Source of the DNA: Lactobacillus gallinarum DSM 10532 = JCM 2011
Lineage (GTDB): Bacteria; Bacillota; Bacilli; Lactobacillales; Lactobacillaceae
DNA: 60,079 nt
NCBI RefSeq assembly: GCF_001434975.1
Contig: NZ_AZEL01000005.1
Location: forward strand, 1-60,079
Direction of reading: 5' to 3'
A program made the position numbers and the translations under genes. Position 1 is the first letter of the stretch; each line of letters starts with the position of its first letter. Of the stretch, positions 23,858 to 32,405 are shown piece by piece. The notes beneath the pieces are model-generated. The model ran no database searches. It saw only the letters and a list, made by a program, of their open reading frames with translations, and was not told the origin of the DNA.

Positions 23858-24908
23858 CTATTTGCTATACTTACGGATTCCTTCTACCAATCGCTTCATT
23901 CCATCTTTTACCATTGCTAATGGGCAGGCTAAATTTATCCAAATGAAATCTTGTCCGTTACCGCGATAAACACTACCTGCTGAAACAATTAGACCTGTCT
24001 CTTTTCTCAAAAAAGCAGCAAAATCTGCAGAATTATCAGTCACTTTCTGTACATTAATCTACATCAAATAAGTGGCATCCCCAGAGACAACTTTTACCTC
24101 AGGAACATTTTCTTGAATGAACTGACTGATATAATCAAAATTCTCATTTAACTGTTGCTTTAACTTCTTCAGCCAATCATGCCCCTCTTCATAAGCAGCA
24201 TGAAGTGCAGCCACATTAAAAGTCTTGCTTGGTGAAACCAAAGAAATTACATTGCTTTTAGCTTCAATTGAAAATGCTGGTGTATAGCCCTGTCCTTTTC
24301 CGACTAAGTCACTATGAATCTCATCCGAAAGCAAAACTACATGGTGTTTTTGACATAATTGTGCAATTTTTTGAACTTCTGCTTTAGTCCAAACCTTACC
24401 AATAGGATTGTGAGGATTACAGAAAATCATTAACGTAGTGAGTGGATCAGCTAATTTTTCTTCTAAATCTGTCCAATCAATGCTGTAATGTTCACCATCA
24501 AACACTAAATTACTTGATAAAGCATGGCGCCCATTATTCAAAATAGAGTTGTAAAAAATATTGTAAACAGGTTCTTGAACTAGAACATTATCGCCAATAT
24601 GCGAAACACGCCGCACAATCGATGAAATCGCGGGCACAACTCCCGTGGTAAAGATCATCCAATTGGTTTGCGGACGATATCCATGTTCTATTTCATACCA
24701 ATCCGCTACCGCATTAAAATAATCAGCTTGTGGCCACTCATAGCCAAAGGCACCTAATGAAACTTTTTCTTTCATTGCCTTAATGATTTCCGGTGCTGTT
24801 TTAAAATCCATGTCGGCAATCCATATCGTTAATTCCACCTGGCTTAACATCCCACTTTACTGAATCCGTATGACTACGATCAGGTGCATTTTTAAAATCA
24901 TATTCCAT
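23858..24908 (-). pseudogene. PatB/MalY-type cystathionine beta-lyase (PLP aminotransferase fold), multiply disrupted
   Basis: The parts of one PLP-dependent C-S lyase lie in order. (1) The N-terminus at 24846-24908 reads MEYDFKNAPDRSHTDSVKWD and leaves frame at PG through one extra base (near 24836). (2) The main frame has IWIADMDFKTAPEI, NPHNPIGKVW and the PLP lysine in SPSKTFN. (3) NVAALHAA runs straight into YEEGHDWL, so about 35-45 residues expected here are missing in frame. (4) An in-frame TAG at 24057-24059 replaces what should be a tryptophan (ATYLM-stop-INVQK). The rest continues to 23858. The enzyme would cleave cystathionine or cysteine conjugates; this copy cannot be functional. 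Confidence 0.9.
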
Positions 24909-24916
24909 TATTATCA

Positions 24917-25794
24917 CTAATCCTTTGGTTTTTGATTATTATCTGAATGCTTTACCTTTGAAATTATCTTTGGACAATTGATTTTCGTTTTTTCAGGATC
25001 AATCTTATTTGAATCCATAGTTAAAATTCCAATTTCTGGCGCTACAATTTTACCTGACACGGGATTTTTAACACTATCAATTTTACTAGTCACTTCTACA
25101 TCCATATCTGAAACATATTCAAAATCTAAATCAGTATTAATAAGTGAACTATTTTTAATTTCAAGATGATCAATATAATTTAATCCTTGATCACTTTCGA
25201 TTTTACAATTAATGAATTTAATATTCTCAGTATTCCAAGTTAGATACTCACCATCAATTGTTGAATCATAAATAGTCACATTTTTACAATTCCAAAAAGC
25301 AGCTTTAGAGACAAAAGTTGAATTGTGAACCTCAATATTTTCAGCACCATCAAAAACATAATTACCAACTACACTCACGTGATCTAGATATATATTCTTG
25401 CTATCCTTGCCAAAATAGTCGCCATTAATTTGTGAATTAGTAATTCTAATATCATTACAAGTTCACATCGTTTCTTCTGCATTGGCAAAATGAACATTGT
25501 CCAATCTAATATGACTTGCTCTTCTAAATAGTTTAGGCGCTTGTAAAGCACTATTCTTAATAGAAATGTTTTTAGTATACCAAATTCTACTCCTAGACAT
25601 TATTTCAAAGGTAGTATTTTCTACTTCTACATGATCGTCATACCATAATGGATACTTCCATGTAAAAATTGAATCTTTTAATCTGACATTATTTACCTCC
25701 TTTAAAGGAGATTCACCATGACCAAAGGTAATGCATCATTAATGCCATAAAGTATCCTTTCCCCTTCAAAGTATTTATTTTTGTATTTAATCAT
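24917..25794 (-). pseudogene. DUF3737 repeat protein, disrupted by a frameshift and a nonsense codon
   Basis: From the ATG at 25792-25794 the frame reads MIKYKNKYFEGERILYGIND and then shifts near 25735. The shifted frame gives TFGHGESPLKEVNNVRLKDS and stays open apart from an in-frame TGA at 25463-25465, where a tryptophan is expected (EETM-stop-TCNDI). It then runs to 24917. The protein is a right-handed beta-helix-like series of short repeats (IENSxF, NCKNVTIYDS, NTENIKFINC), as in the DUF3737 family, which is common in lactobacilli and of unknown function. Only the C-terminal 153 residues form a clean frame. Confidence 0.85.
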
Positions 25795-25917
25795 TCGCTC
25801 ACCTATTATCTGTAAAAACAGTTTTCTTTAGGTTCCATTATAAATAGCAGCTTTTATAATGTTTAATACTTATTTTTAGGGCAAAGCTATAACTAATTAT
25901 TATTAATAAATAAAAAT

Positions 25918-25955
25918 AAAAGTCTTGCTAGGAATCATATCCTAGCAAGACTTTT
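25918..25955 (-). terminator. Rho-independent terminator of ssrA
   Basis: A perfect 16-bp stem (25918-25933 with 25940-25955) is followed by TTTTATTTTTATTT on the minus strand. It lies 9 bases after the tmRNA 3' end. Confidence 0.92.
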
Positions 25956-25964
25956 ACTATTGTA

Positions 25965-26329
25965 TGGAGATGAGGGGAATTGAACCCCTGTCCAAACGCA
26001 TTCCGTCACTGACCTCTACGATCATAGTTATATTACTTGAACTTCACTAGCCCAAAACGCCATATAACAGGGCTAGGATGAGCTAGCTAACCTGTTAAGA
26101 CTCTTTTCAACTATTCAGGTGAGGTAGTTAAACGTAACTCGTTAAAGTTGATACTCAGTGTCAGCCACGAGTAAACCGACAAAGAGCAACGCATGCGCTA
26201 AATTAAGCAGCTAATGCGTAAGAATTTTTGTTATTTGCAGTTATATTTAACTGTAACGTTTTTACGTAGACGTAACCTACGAATCGCAGTCAATGCGAAT
26301 CTACGCCTGTCGAATCCCAAAACATCCCC
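25965..26329 (-). ncRNA. ssrA: tmRNA (transfer-messenger RNA)
   Basis: A 365-base RNA that frees stalled ribosomes and tags the nascent chain. The ends form a tRNA-Ala-like acceptor (GGGGATG pairs with CATCTCC) with a T arm GACAGGGGTTCAATTCCCC. The tag frame at 26203-26238 encodes ANNKNSYALAA and stop, starting at a GCA resume codon and ending in the LAA degron. CCA is not encoded. Pseudoknot-forming segments follow the tag. The promoter is at 26343-26372 and the terminator at 25918-25955. Confidence 0.97.
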
Positions 26330-26342
26330 TTGAGACTCTACT

Positions 26343-26372
26343 ATTGTAGCATAGACAAATGAATCCTGCGAA
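26343..26372 (-). promoter_or_regulatory. Promoter of ssrA
   Basis: On the minus strand there is TTCGCA (26367-26372), an 18-base spacer and an extended -10 TGCTACAAT (hexamer at 26343-26348), 13 bases upstream of the tmRNA 5' end. Confidence 0.65.
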
Positions 26373-26380
26373 TAAAAAGC

Positions 26381-27565
26381 TTAATTAATATCAGTTAAAC
26401 GAACTACATCACGTTCAATGATTAATTCTTCGTTAGTTGGAATAACCATTGCCTTTACCTTAGAATCTGGCTTAGTAATGAAATGTTCGCCGTTTTCTTC
26501 ATTTGCTTCGTAATCTGGTTCAACGCCCATGTATTTGAAAGCATCCATTACTTCTTTGCGTACGCCCATATCATGTTCACCAATACCAGCAGTAAAGATA
26601 ATAGCATCAACGCCGCCCATTTCAGCAATATATGAACCAACGTAACGCACAATTCTATTAATGAAGATTTTTCTAGCTAACTTAGCACGATCTGTGTCGC
26701 TTTCACGAACATCACGCATATCTGGAGAAATACCTGACAAACCAAGTAAACCAGATTTGTGATTCAAGATATGAATCATTTCATCCATTGATTTATGTTC
26801 AACATGCATTAAATGTTGGATAAGTGATGGATCGATATCACCTGAGCGTGTAGCCATAGTAATACCTGCAAGTGGACTAAAGCCCATTGAAGTATCATAT
26901 GATTTTCCATCTTTAACGGCAGTAATTGAAGCACCTGAACCTAAGTGGCAAACAATCAATTTTAAGTCTTTAAGATCTTTGCCCATCATATCAGCTGCAC
27001 GTGGAGCAACATAACGAACAGAAGTACCATGTGCACCATATTTACGTACACCGTACTTTTCATAATATTCATATGGAAGAGAATACAAGTAATGTACTGG
27101 ATCAAGAGCGCGGTGGTAAGTAGTATCAAATACAGCTACTTGTGGCACCTCTGGCAATACGTTCATAAATGCTTCAATTCCACGGCCTTCAGCTGGGTTA
27201 TGAAGTGGAGCGTAATCTTCTAATTCATAAATCTTAGGCAAGTTTTCCTTAGTGATAATAGTAGAATCAGTAAAGTATTCACCACCATTAACTACACGGT
27301 GACCCACACCAACGATTTCATGTAAATCATCTACTACATTGAATTGCTTCAAGAATTTAATTAATAAGTTAACTGCAGCTTCTTGATCGGCAATTTCTGT
27401 TTTTTCTACATGCTTATTGCCATCAGCCAATTTAATTTCAAAGGAAGCATTGTCTAATCCAACACGATCAGCCATACCACTTGCAATAACTTTTTCATCT
27501 GGCAATGAGAATAATTTATATTTAAAAGATGAACTACCAGAGTTAATTGCCAAAACCTTTTTCAT
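26381..27565 (-). CDS. ackA: Acetate kinase
   Basis: A 394-residue enzyme that makes acetate and ATP from acetyl phosphate. The N-terminal NSGSSSFKYKLF, the VFDTTYHRALD segment, the phosphate-binding CHLGSGASITA and the C-terminal FTAGIGEHD are all present. The ATG at 27563-27565 is chosen because AGGAGG lies 11 bases upstream; the frame extends eight codons further through that ribosome binding site. It follows a YtxK-type methyltransferase and comG, an order common in lactobacilli. The partner pta is at 55118-56107. Confidence 0.97.
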   Translation of the reverse strand: MKKVLAINSGSSSFKYKLFSLPDEKVIASGMADRVGLDNASFEIKLADGNKHVEKTEIADQEAAVNLLIKFLKQFNVVDDLHEIVGVGHRVVNGGEYFTDSTIITKENLPKIYELEDYAPLHNPAEGRGIEAFMNVLPEVPQVAVFDTTYHRALDPVHYLYSLPYEYYEKYGVRKYGAHGTSVRYVAPRAADMMGKDLKDLKLIVCHLGSGASITAVKDGKSYDTSMGFSPLAGITMATRSGDIDPSLIQHLMHVEHKSMDEMIHILNHKSGLLGLSGISPDMRDVRESDTDRAKLARKIFINRIVRYVGSYIAEMGGVDAIIFTAGIGEHDMGVRKEVMDAFKYMGVEPDYEANEENGEHFITKPDSKVKAMVIPTNEELIIERDVVRLTDIN

Positions 27566-27610
27566 AAAAATAATTTCCTCCTCTTTCAATAAAAGTTAAG
27601 TAATCCCGAA

Positions 27611-28612
27611 TTAATGATTGATTTTAGTATACCACTCGTTCAATTTGACATTAAAACGAATCAAAGCCTCTTCTTTCTTCAAAGAATCTAGTTTAGTTAA
27701 CAAAACTTCACTAGCCTTGGCATCTTCTCCATGATTTTGGAAAACAAGGATCGACTTTTGATTAAATTTATTTTTAAACATATCATCAGGCAATTCGACA
27801 ATGGCTTTCAAATATACCTTTTTCGTTAACCATGGCATAAAATCAGCACCAATCTTGCCTGATAAAATTGATTTAGGAACAACTAAAAATGCATAACCCG
27901 CAGGTTTTAAGTTCTTAATTATTTGTTCAATTAATAGTAAGTGTGCAAATGAATGACCTTTTTCTGCTCGATTTTCAAATTTTTTAGCATTTTCATCAAC
28001 TGGATAATAGCCAATCGGCAAATCGCTTACTACTACATCCGGATTAGAACACATCCATGGCATTAATGCATCTTGACAATAAAGTTCAATGTCAAAGTCA
28101 TTCAAGTGTGCTGCCACATCTGCTAAGTTAAGCATTTCTTCATCATTATCAATTCCGACTAATTGATAGTTATCTTTAGAATGGTTTAAGGCCTTTAATT
28201 GTGAAATGATTGAAAACAGCAGAATTCCAGTACCAATTGTAGGATCAACTATTTCAACCTTTTCATTCTTCACCAATTTATGCATTAACATTGCAATTAC
28301 AGTTGAAATTGCTGGTGGTGTTGGCATCTTATTAACATCAAAGCCATCATCATTAATTGCTTTTAAAGTTAAAAAAGTAAAAACTTGCGCCTTATCTTTT
28401 TGACTAATCTCATCATAATCAAGTGACTGATATTTTTCACTTAATTCTGCAACAGTTTGTTCATCTGGTGCACCATTTTCGACTTTGATTTTACCTTGCT
28501 CTAAATTATCAAATGTTTCAACTAAGGCTTCTGTAAATGAAACATTCAGGGCTTTTTGCAAAGTTTGTACGCAATCTAAAAATTGATTAAAAAGTTTCTC
28601 AAATTTTCCCAT
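27611..28612 (-). CDS. Class I SAM-dependent DNA methyltransferase-like protein (YtxK family)
   Basis: A 333-residue protein with an N-6 adenine methyltransferase fold. The SAM motif is DPTIGTGILLFSII (about 141-154), and the catalytic-motif position reads SDLPIGYYP instead of the usual NPPF/Y. The change suggests altered or lost base methylation (inference). It has no restriction partner. Homologues sit between comGG and ackA in many Bacillota, and this gene keeps that place. It is 47 bases upstream of the ackA start and probably shares the com transcript or its own promoter. Confidence 0.88.
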   Translation of the reverse strand: MGKFEKLFNQFLDCVQTLQKALNVSFTEALVETFDNLEQGKIKVENGAPDEQTVAELSEKYQSLDYDEISQKDKAQVFTFLTLKAINDDGFDVNKMPTPPAISTVIAMLMHKLVKNEKVEIVDPTIGTGILLFSIISQLKALNHSKDNYQLVGIDNDEEMLNLADVAAHLNDFDIELYCQDALMPWMCSNPDVVVSDLPIGYYPVDENAKKFENRAEKGHSFAHLLLIEQIIKNLKPAGYAFLVVPKSILSGKIGADFMPWLTKKVYLKAIVELPDDMFKNKFNQKSILVFQNHGEDAKASEVLLTKLDSLKKEEALIRFNVKLNEWYTKINH

Positions 28613-28670
28613 AACGTCCCTCCATTACCTTCATTATTTTAAAGAAAGGAAAGAAGAGGTGCAAGGAAAG

Positions 28671-28847
28671 TTATTTACCAGACAAATATTTGATAATCAT
28701 CAAATTATTCTCCATGCTTGCGCAATAGACTTCTTGATACATTTTGATAAAAAGCAAAGTCGTAATTAAAACTAAAATGCTGCTAAGCAATGCGCTTCCT
28801 TTTATTTTTAACAATCTTTTTCTCTCTTTCTGGTTTAGGTTCTTCAT
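28671..28847 (-). CDS. comGG: Competence pseudopilin ComGG (58 residues)
   Basis: A small frame that overlaps the 3' end of comGF in another register and ends at 28671. It encodes 58 residues: a basic N-terminus, a class III prepilin-like site KG-SALLSSI, a hydrophobic helix (about 19-34) and a short tail ending YLSGK. Position, order and the KGSALL motif identify it as the last pseudopilin of the operon. The ATG at 28845-28847 has a poor ribosome binding site, so it relies on coupling to comGF; an internal TTG is an alternative. ComGG proteins vary widely, and this one is short. Confidence 0.75.
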   Translation of the reverse strand: MKNLNQKERKRLLKIKGSALLSSILVLITTLLFIKMYQEVYCASMENNLMIIKYLSGK

Positions 28848-29331
28848 CAAGCTTGAAAACTAAATCTGATTTTCCTTTATTTTCTTCTACTACATGAATG
28901 ATAATTTGATCTTTTTTAGTGACAAACTGAGCCGATTTTATATTGAAAATAAGCGGCATATATCCGCCCCGCCCAGCTCCTGCTTTTGATACCTTTAAAA
29001 CATGATTTTTTAAATAATATTCAATCGCATACTGTTCTTTTTCATCATTTTTATTAACTCGCATAAAAACTATCCTATTGCTTTTGGAATCTTTCACGAT
29101 CGGATAAACAGTTTTCGTATCCTCAGTATGCATAAAATTATTCAACTGCACATATGCATAAGCAATATCATTTACATGCTGATTTTCATGCATGTTGGCT
29201 CTTTTAATACTTAACAGCAGATTTTGCAAAATGGAAAGGACCAGGATAGTAATAAAAAGAGAAAAGATGACTTCTGCTAACATGAATCCTTTAGTCTGCA
29301 ATCTTGTATTTTTGGTTAGTATTTTTATCAT
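28783..29331 (-). CDS. comGF: Competence pseudopilin ComGF
   Basis: A 182-residue minor pseudopilin of the DNA-uptake pilus. The prepilin signal is TKGFMLAEVIFSLFITILV (cleaved after the glycine by ComC), followed by a globular domain with YVQLNNFMH. The C-terminus is a highly basic KNKRKRIA tail. It starts inside comGE and overlaps comGG, as in other comG operons. Membrane-anchored before assembly. Confidence 0.88.
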   Translation of the reverse strand: MIKILTKNTRLQTKGFMLAEVIFSLFITILVLSILQNLLLSIKRANMHENQHVNDIAYAYVQLNNFMHTEDTKTVYPIVKDSKSNRIVFMRVNKNDEKEQYAIEYYLKNHVLKVSKAGAGRGGYMPLIFNIKSAQFVTKKDQIIIHVVEENKGKSDLVFKLDEEPKPEREKKIVKNKRKRIA

Positions 29332-29560
29332 TAAGATAATGCTGCCCTATCCTTTCATAAACGTGATCATGTACCGTTATCTGATCCAGATTGTTGGCCT
29401 TTAACACATGATAGGCATAGACACGATCAGTTTTTAATTCCATTTCACGACCATTTTTTTGACTTTCAGCAACAGTTAAGTAAAGGCAACTTACAGCAAA
29501 TAGTGAAATGATAATGGCAATGGCGCTTTCGAATATAAAAAATCCCTTTACTTTTTTCAT
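29291..29560 (-). CDS. comGE: Competence pseudopilin ComGE
   Basis: An 89-residue minor pseudopilin. The prepilin site KVKG-FFIFESAIAII is followed by a hydrophobic helix and a short soluble part. The ATG at 29558-29560 overlaps the comGD stop codon (ATGA), favouring coupled translation; a start six codons upstream is possible. Position between comGD and comGF supports the name. Confidence 0.82.
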   Translation of the reverse strand: MKKVKGFFIFESAIAIIISLFAVSCLYLTVAESQKNGREMELKTDRVYAYHVLKANNLDQITVHDHVYERIGQHYLNDKNTNQKYKIAD

Positions 29561-29988
29561 TTTGCCATTCGTCCCCATAGCATTTGATATTTCACAGCTT
29601 TTTTCATCCCATAACCGCTAAACGTTATTGTCCCAGGAACAGAGCGTCCAGTTTTAGTAAAAACAAATTTGTTCAAACCTTTAATATCAATATTTTTATC
29701 AATATTTACTTGCTTTTCATGACCACCACCGATTAATTTTATATAATGTTGATCCTCGGAAAAAATGACGGTAACGGCATGTCCCTTTATCGTGCTAATT
29801 CGAGATGCTTGATCAAGAGCAGCATTTACTTCTCTTACTGTATTATCAAAAATTAAACGGTGTTGATATTTTTGCAGTTGTAAACTGCCAATTAACAGCA
29901 TCCCGCAACAAATAGCTAAAGTAATCATCGTTTCAATCAAAGTAAAAGCTCTATATTTATTTCTTATTAATATCAGTAACTTTGCCAT
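29557..29988 (-). CDS. comGD: Competence pseudopilin ComGD
   Basis: A 143-residue pseudopilin with a clear type IV prepilin N-terminus, YRAFTLIETMITLAICCGML, and a soluble domain that includes GHAVTVIF and TGRSVPGTITF. It overlaps the 3' end of comGC by 32 bases and is coupled to comGE. It is expected to be processed by ComC and assembled with ComGC. Confidence 0.92.
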   Translation of the reverse strand: MAKLLILIRNKYRAFTLIETMITLAICCGMLLIGSLQLQKYQHRLIFDNTVREVNAALDQASRISTIKGHAVTVIFSEDQHYIKLIGGGHEKQVNIDKNIDIKGLNKFVFTKTGRSVPGTITFSGYGMKKAVKYQMLWGRMAK

Positions 29989-30304
29989 TTTCTAATTTAA
30001 AACTCTTATTTGCCTTTTTTACTTGATCTTTAGTTAAAAATTCACCCTGTAAATCTTCAAATTTGCTAGGTGTATCGTGTCCATCATCTTTATACATTTC
30101 CACCTGTGTTTGCAAAGTAGTCTTAAAGGCATCTGAAGTTCTCGTTTCTGCCTTTTCCTTTTGATTCAACATATTTGGCACAATCAACACCATCAAAATG
30201 ACGATAATAGCAATCACAACCACCATTTCAATTAGAGTAAAGCCTTCTTGTCTACGGCTTTTAGCTAAAATATTTAACAAATATTTCTTCATTTTCTTTT
30301 TCAT
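29957..30304 (-). CDS. comGC: Major competence pseudopilin ComGC
   Basis: A 115-residue major subunit of the transformation pilus. The prepilin motif QEGFTLIEMVVVIAIIVILM is complete, with Glu at +5. The soluble domain contains NQKEKAETRTSDA and VEMYKDDGHDTPS, typical of ComGC. An AAGGAG ribosome binding site lies six bases upstream of the ATG. It follows comGB by 10 bases. Confidence 0.96.
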   Translation of the reverse strand: MKKKMKKYLLNILAKSRRQEGFTLIEMVVVIAIIVILMVLIVPNMLNQKEKAETRTSDAFKTTLQTQVEMYKDDGHDTPSKFEDLQGEFLTKDQVKKANKSFKLENGKVTDINKK

Positions 30305-30314
30305 ATTTTTCTCC

Positions 30315-31319
30315 TTAAAGTCCTTGCATCATTGAATACATTGGCATTAATAATTTCAAATACATGCCAATCACGCAAAAGCCAATCAAGATAAAACAAA
30401 ATGGCTGTACGTTAACAACTAATTTTTCTATTTTTTGAGTTAAATCAATAAATAAGCTACGCCCTAACATTAAGCAGCTTTGACTTAAGTTTTTTCTTTC
30501 CGAACCTGTTTTAAGCAAAACTAACAAGCTATTCGGTAAAAAGACTTCTTGTTCTACGATCTCTTCCAAATTTGTTCCTTCAGCTAATTGATGCCCTATT
30601 TTTTGTCCCAAGGCTTGCTGCAAGGATCCTTTTTCCTGCTTTGATGCGTATTCACACATTTTTTGCAATGAAAAACCACTGGCTAAAAGCATCCCAATGT
30701 CATACACGAGCAAATAATTCACATATAGCAAAATCACTGGTCCAATAATGGGATATTTAGTTAATCTTTGCATTGAGTCGTAATCCTGTTTGTTGAGTAA
30801 AACAATTATTCTTGCTAAAAAATATATTCCAGCAAGTACAACTCCAATCAATCCTAGCATTACCAAATCACCAGAATGCTCATTACCATCGCTAAATTGA
30901 GTAGAAATAAATGACTGCATAAAAGCAAGTAAAATCACCATCATAATTGCTAGGACAAATGGATAGGATAACTCTGCTCGCAATTTTTTAACTTGTTCTT
31001 GCTTGAGTCGACTAAGAATAGATAATTGATTCAAACATTCAATTAAGTTTCCTTGCTGCAATGCCAAATTAACCTGCGTCACCGTTGTTTTTGAGAAACC
31101 TAGTTGAATTAATTCAGCACTAAAACTATTCCCATCTTTCATTCGCTTAACCAGTTTTTGCATTAGTTTCTTTTTCTTTGGCCACAAAACAGGCATCAGC
31201 TCTATCGAATTAATCAATGAAAAACCATTTTCTAAACTATGTTTTAAATAATCTAAAAAAACGAGTTGTTCTTCGCTATTTAGCCTATCCTTCTTTGAAT
31301 TGCTCATATATTTCATCAT
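30315..31319 (-). CDS. comGB: Competence type II secretion-like membrane protein ComGB
   Basis: A 334-residue inner-membrane platform protein of the GspF/PilC family, with three membrane helices (about 125-145, 152-175 and 310-330) and two cytoplasmic domains. Visible family features include LEEIVEQEVFLPNSLLVLLKTGSERKNL (here given as two adjacent stretches, EEIVEQEVFLPN and LLKTGSERKNL). The ATG at 31319 is preferred because GGAGG lies eight bases upstream; a longer frame is open upstream. The start overlaps the comGA 3' end by about 35 bases. Confidence 0.93.
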   Translation of the reverse strand: MMKYMSNSKKDRLNSEEQLVFLDYLKHSLENGFSLINSIELMPVLWPKKKKLMQKLVKRMKDGNSFSAELIQLGFSKTTVTQVNLALQQGNLIECLNQLSILSRLKQEQVKKLRAELSYPFVLAIMMVILLAFMQSFISTQFSDGNEHSGDLVMLGLIGVVLAGIYFLARIIVLLNKQDYDSMQRLTKYPIIGPVILLYVNYLLVYDIGMLLASGFSLQKMCEYASKQEKGSLQQALGQKIGHQLAEGTNLEEIVEQEVFLPNSLLVLLKTGSERKNLSQSCLMLGRSLFIDLTQKIEKLVVNVQPFCFILIGFCVIGMYLKLLMPMYSMMQGL

Positions 31320-32259
31320 CGATTTTCCCTCCTTTCCGCAACAACTGCATATTCTCTTGCCAATTAACGAAGTCACTGCGCACGCTTAGCTGCAATTCCT
31401 GATTTAAAAGTTCGCCTTTAGCAATATCCATTAGACACTGCATCCCTACTGCACTAGGCAACAGCCTTTGGTAAGACACAGCAGTCAAGCAATTAGCTAA
31501 TTCATCATTTTTGATGCCTAAACTCTCCAAACGTGAGATAGTCTGCAAAGTACTTTTAGCGTGAACCGTCGCAAAAACTAAGTGTCCACTCAAAGCTGCA
31601 TCAACTGCTAATCTTGCCGTACCTTGATCACGAATTTCTCCAATAATCAAAATATCTGGACGGTGTCTCAAAGCTGCTTTTAATAAACTTTGATAGTCAA
31701 TTCCGGCTTCATTATTGACCTGTGACTGCAAAAAAGTAGGTTCATGAACTTCAACTGGATCTTCAATAGTCATTACTACTTTATTGGGACTTAATTTTTT
31801 TGCGACTTCATACATCGTAGTTGTTTTGCCTGACCCAGTGGGTCCACTAGTCACGATCAATCCTCGATGCAAAGCTGATCTTTCTAACGATTCTATTTGC
31901 TGAGGAAAGAAATATTTACTTTGCTTAATCTCATAAATTATTCTAATGACCAGTGATTCTTGATCTGAAAAGTCACCCAAACTAGAAAGACGCAAATAAT
32001 ATTCTTTTTGATCAACCTCGTAAGCCATTGCTCCTACTTGAGGTCTACGATGTTCTGCAATGTCCATCTGAGCGCTATATTTAAAGAAGTTAATAGTTTC
32101 TTGTCCCTCATTCAAGGAAAGGTCGGTTTGGGTAATTACACCTTGGTTAGTTCGAAACTGTACAACCATCGTTTCTTTTTTCGGAAAAAAGAAAATATCA
32201 CTCGCCTTACTTGAAATTGCGGAAGTGAGTAATTCATTGATAAATTCCTTTGTTTTCAT
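31285..32259 (-). CDS. comGA: Competence ATPase ComGA
   Basis: A 324-residue GspE/PilB-type ATPase that powers pseudopilus assembly. The Walker A motif is GPTGSGKTTTMYEV, the Asp box MTIEDPVEVHEP, Walker B ILIIGEIRD, and the His box GHLVFATVHAKST. The ATG at 32257-32259 lies five bases from GGGGGA; a frame eight codons longer spans that site. It is the first gene of comGABCDEFG. All parts of the operon appear intact, but natural transformation also needs genes outside the window. Confidence 0.96.
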   Translation of the reverse strand: MKTKEFINELLTSAISSKASDIFFFPKKETMVVQFRTNQGVITQTDLSLNEGQETINFFKYSAQMDIAEHRRPQVGAMAYEVDQKEYYLRLSSLGDFSDQESLVIRIIYEIKQSKYFFPQQIESLERSALHRGLIVTSGPTGSGKTTTMYEVAKKLSPNKVVMTIEDPVEVHEPTFLQSQVNNEAGIDYQSLLKAALRHRPDILIIGEIRDQGTARLAVDAALSGHLVFATVHAKSTLQTISRLESLGIKNDELANCLTAVSYQRLLPSAVGMQCLMDIAKGELLNQELQLSVRSDFVNWQENMQLLRKGGKIDDEIYEQFKEG

Positions 32260-32290
32260 AAAAATCCCCCTTTTTTGCCTCACACTATTT

Positions 32291-32310
32291 AATACGCAAA
32301 AAAAGGCGAT
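32291..32310 (-). promoter_or_regulatory. Possible competence (ComX/SigH-type) promoter of the comG operon
   Basis: On the minus strand TGCGTATT (32291-32298) follows a run of T, 32 bases upstream of comGA. It matches the streptococcal Cin box TACGAATA at five of eight positions with the T-run in the usual place. No convincing SigA promoter is seen. Weak evidence. Confidence 0.3.
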
Positions 32311-32362
32311 TTTTTTCTGAGAAATTTAAAAAATTTTATTTTTTTAGAAAAAAGAGCAAAAA

Positions 32363-32391
32363 AATAACCCAACCAAATTGGTTGAGTCATT
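32363..32391 (-). terminator. Rho-independent terminator of yebC
   Basis: A stem of about 14 bp (32363-32376 with 32378-32391, with mismatches) is followed by TTTTTTT on the minus strand. It starts 15 bases after the yebC stop. Confidence 0.75.
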
Positions 32392-32405
32392 TATCTATTT
32401 AATAA

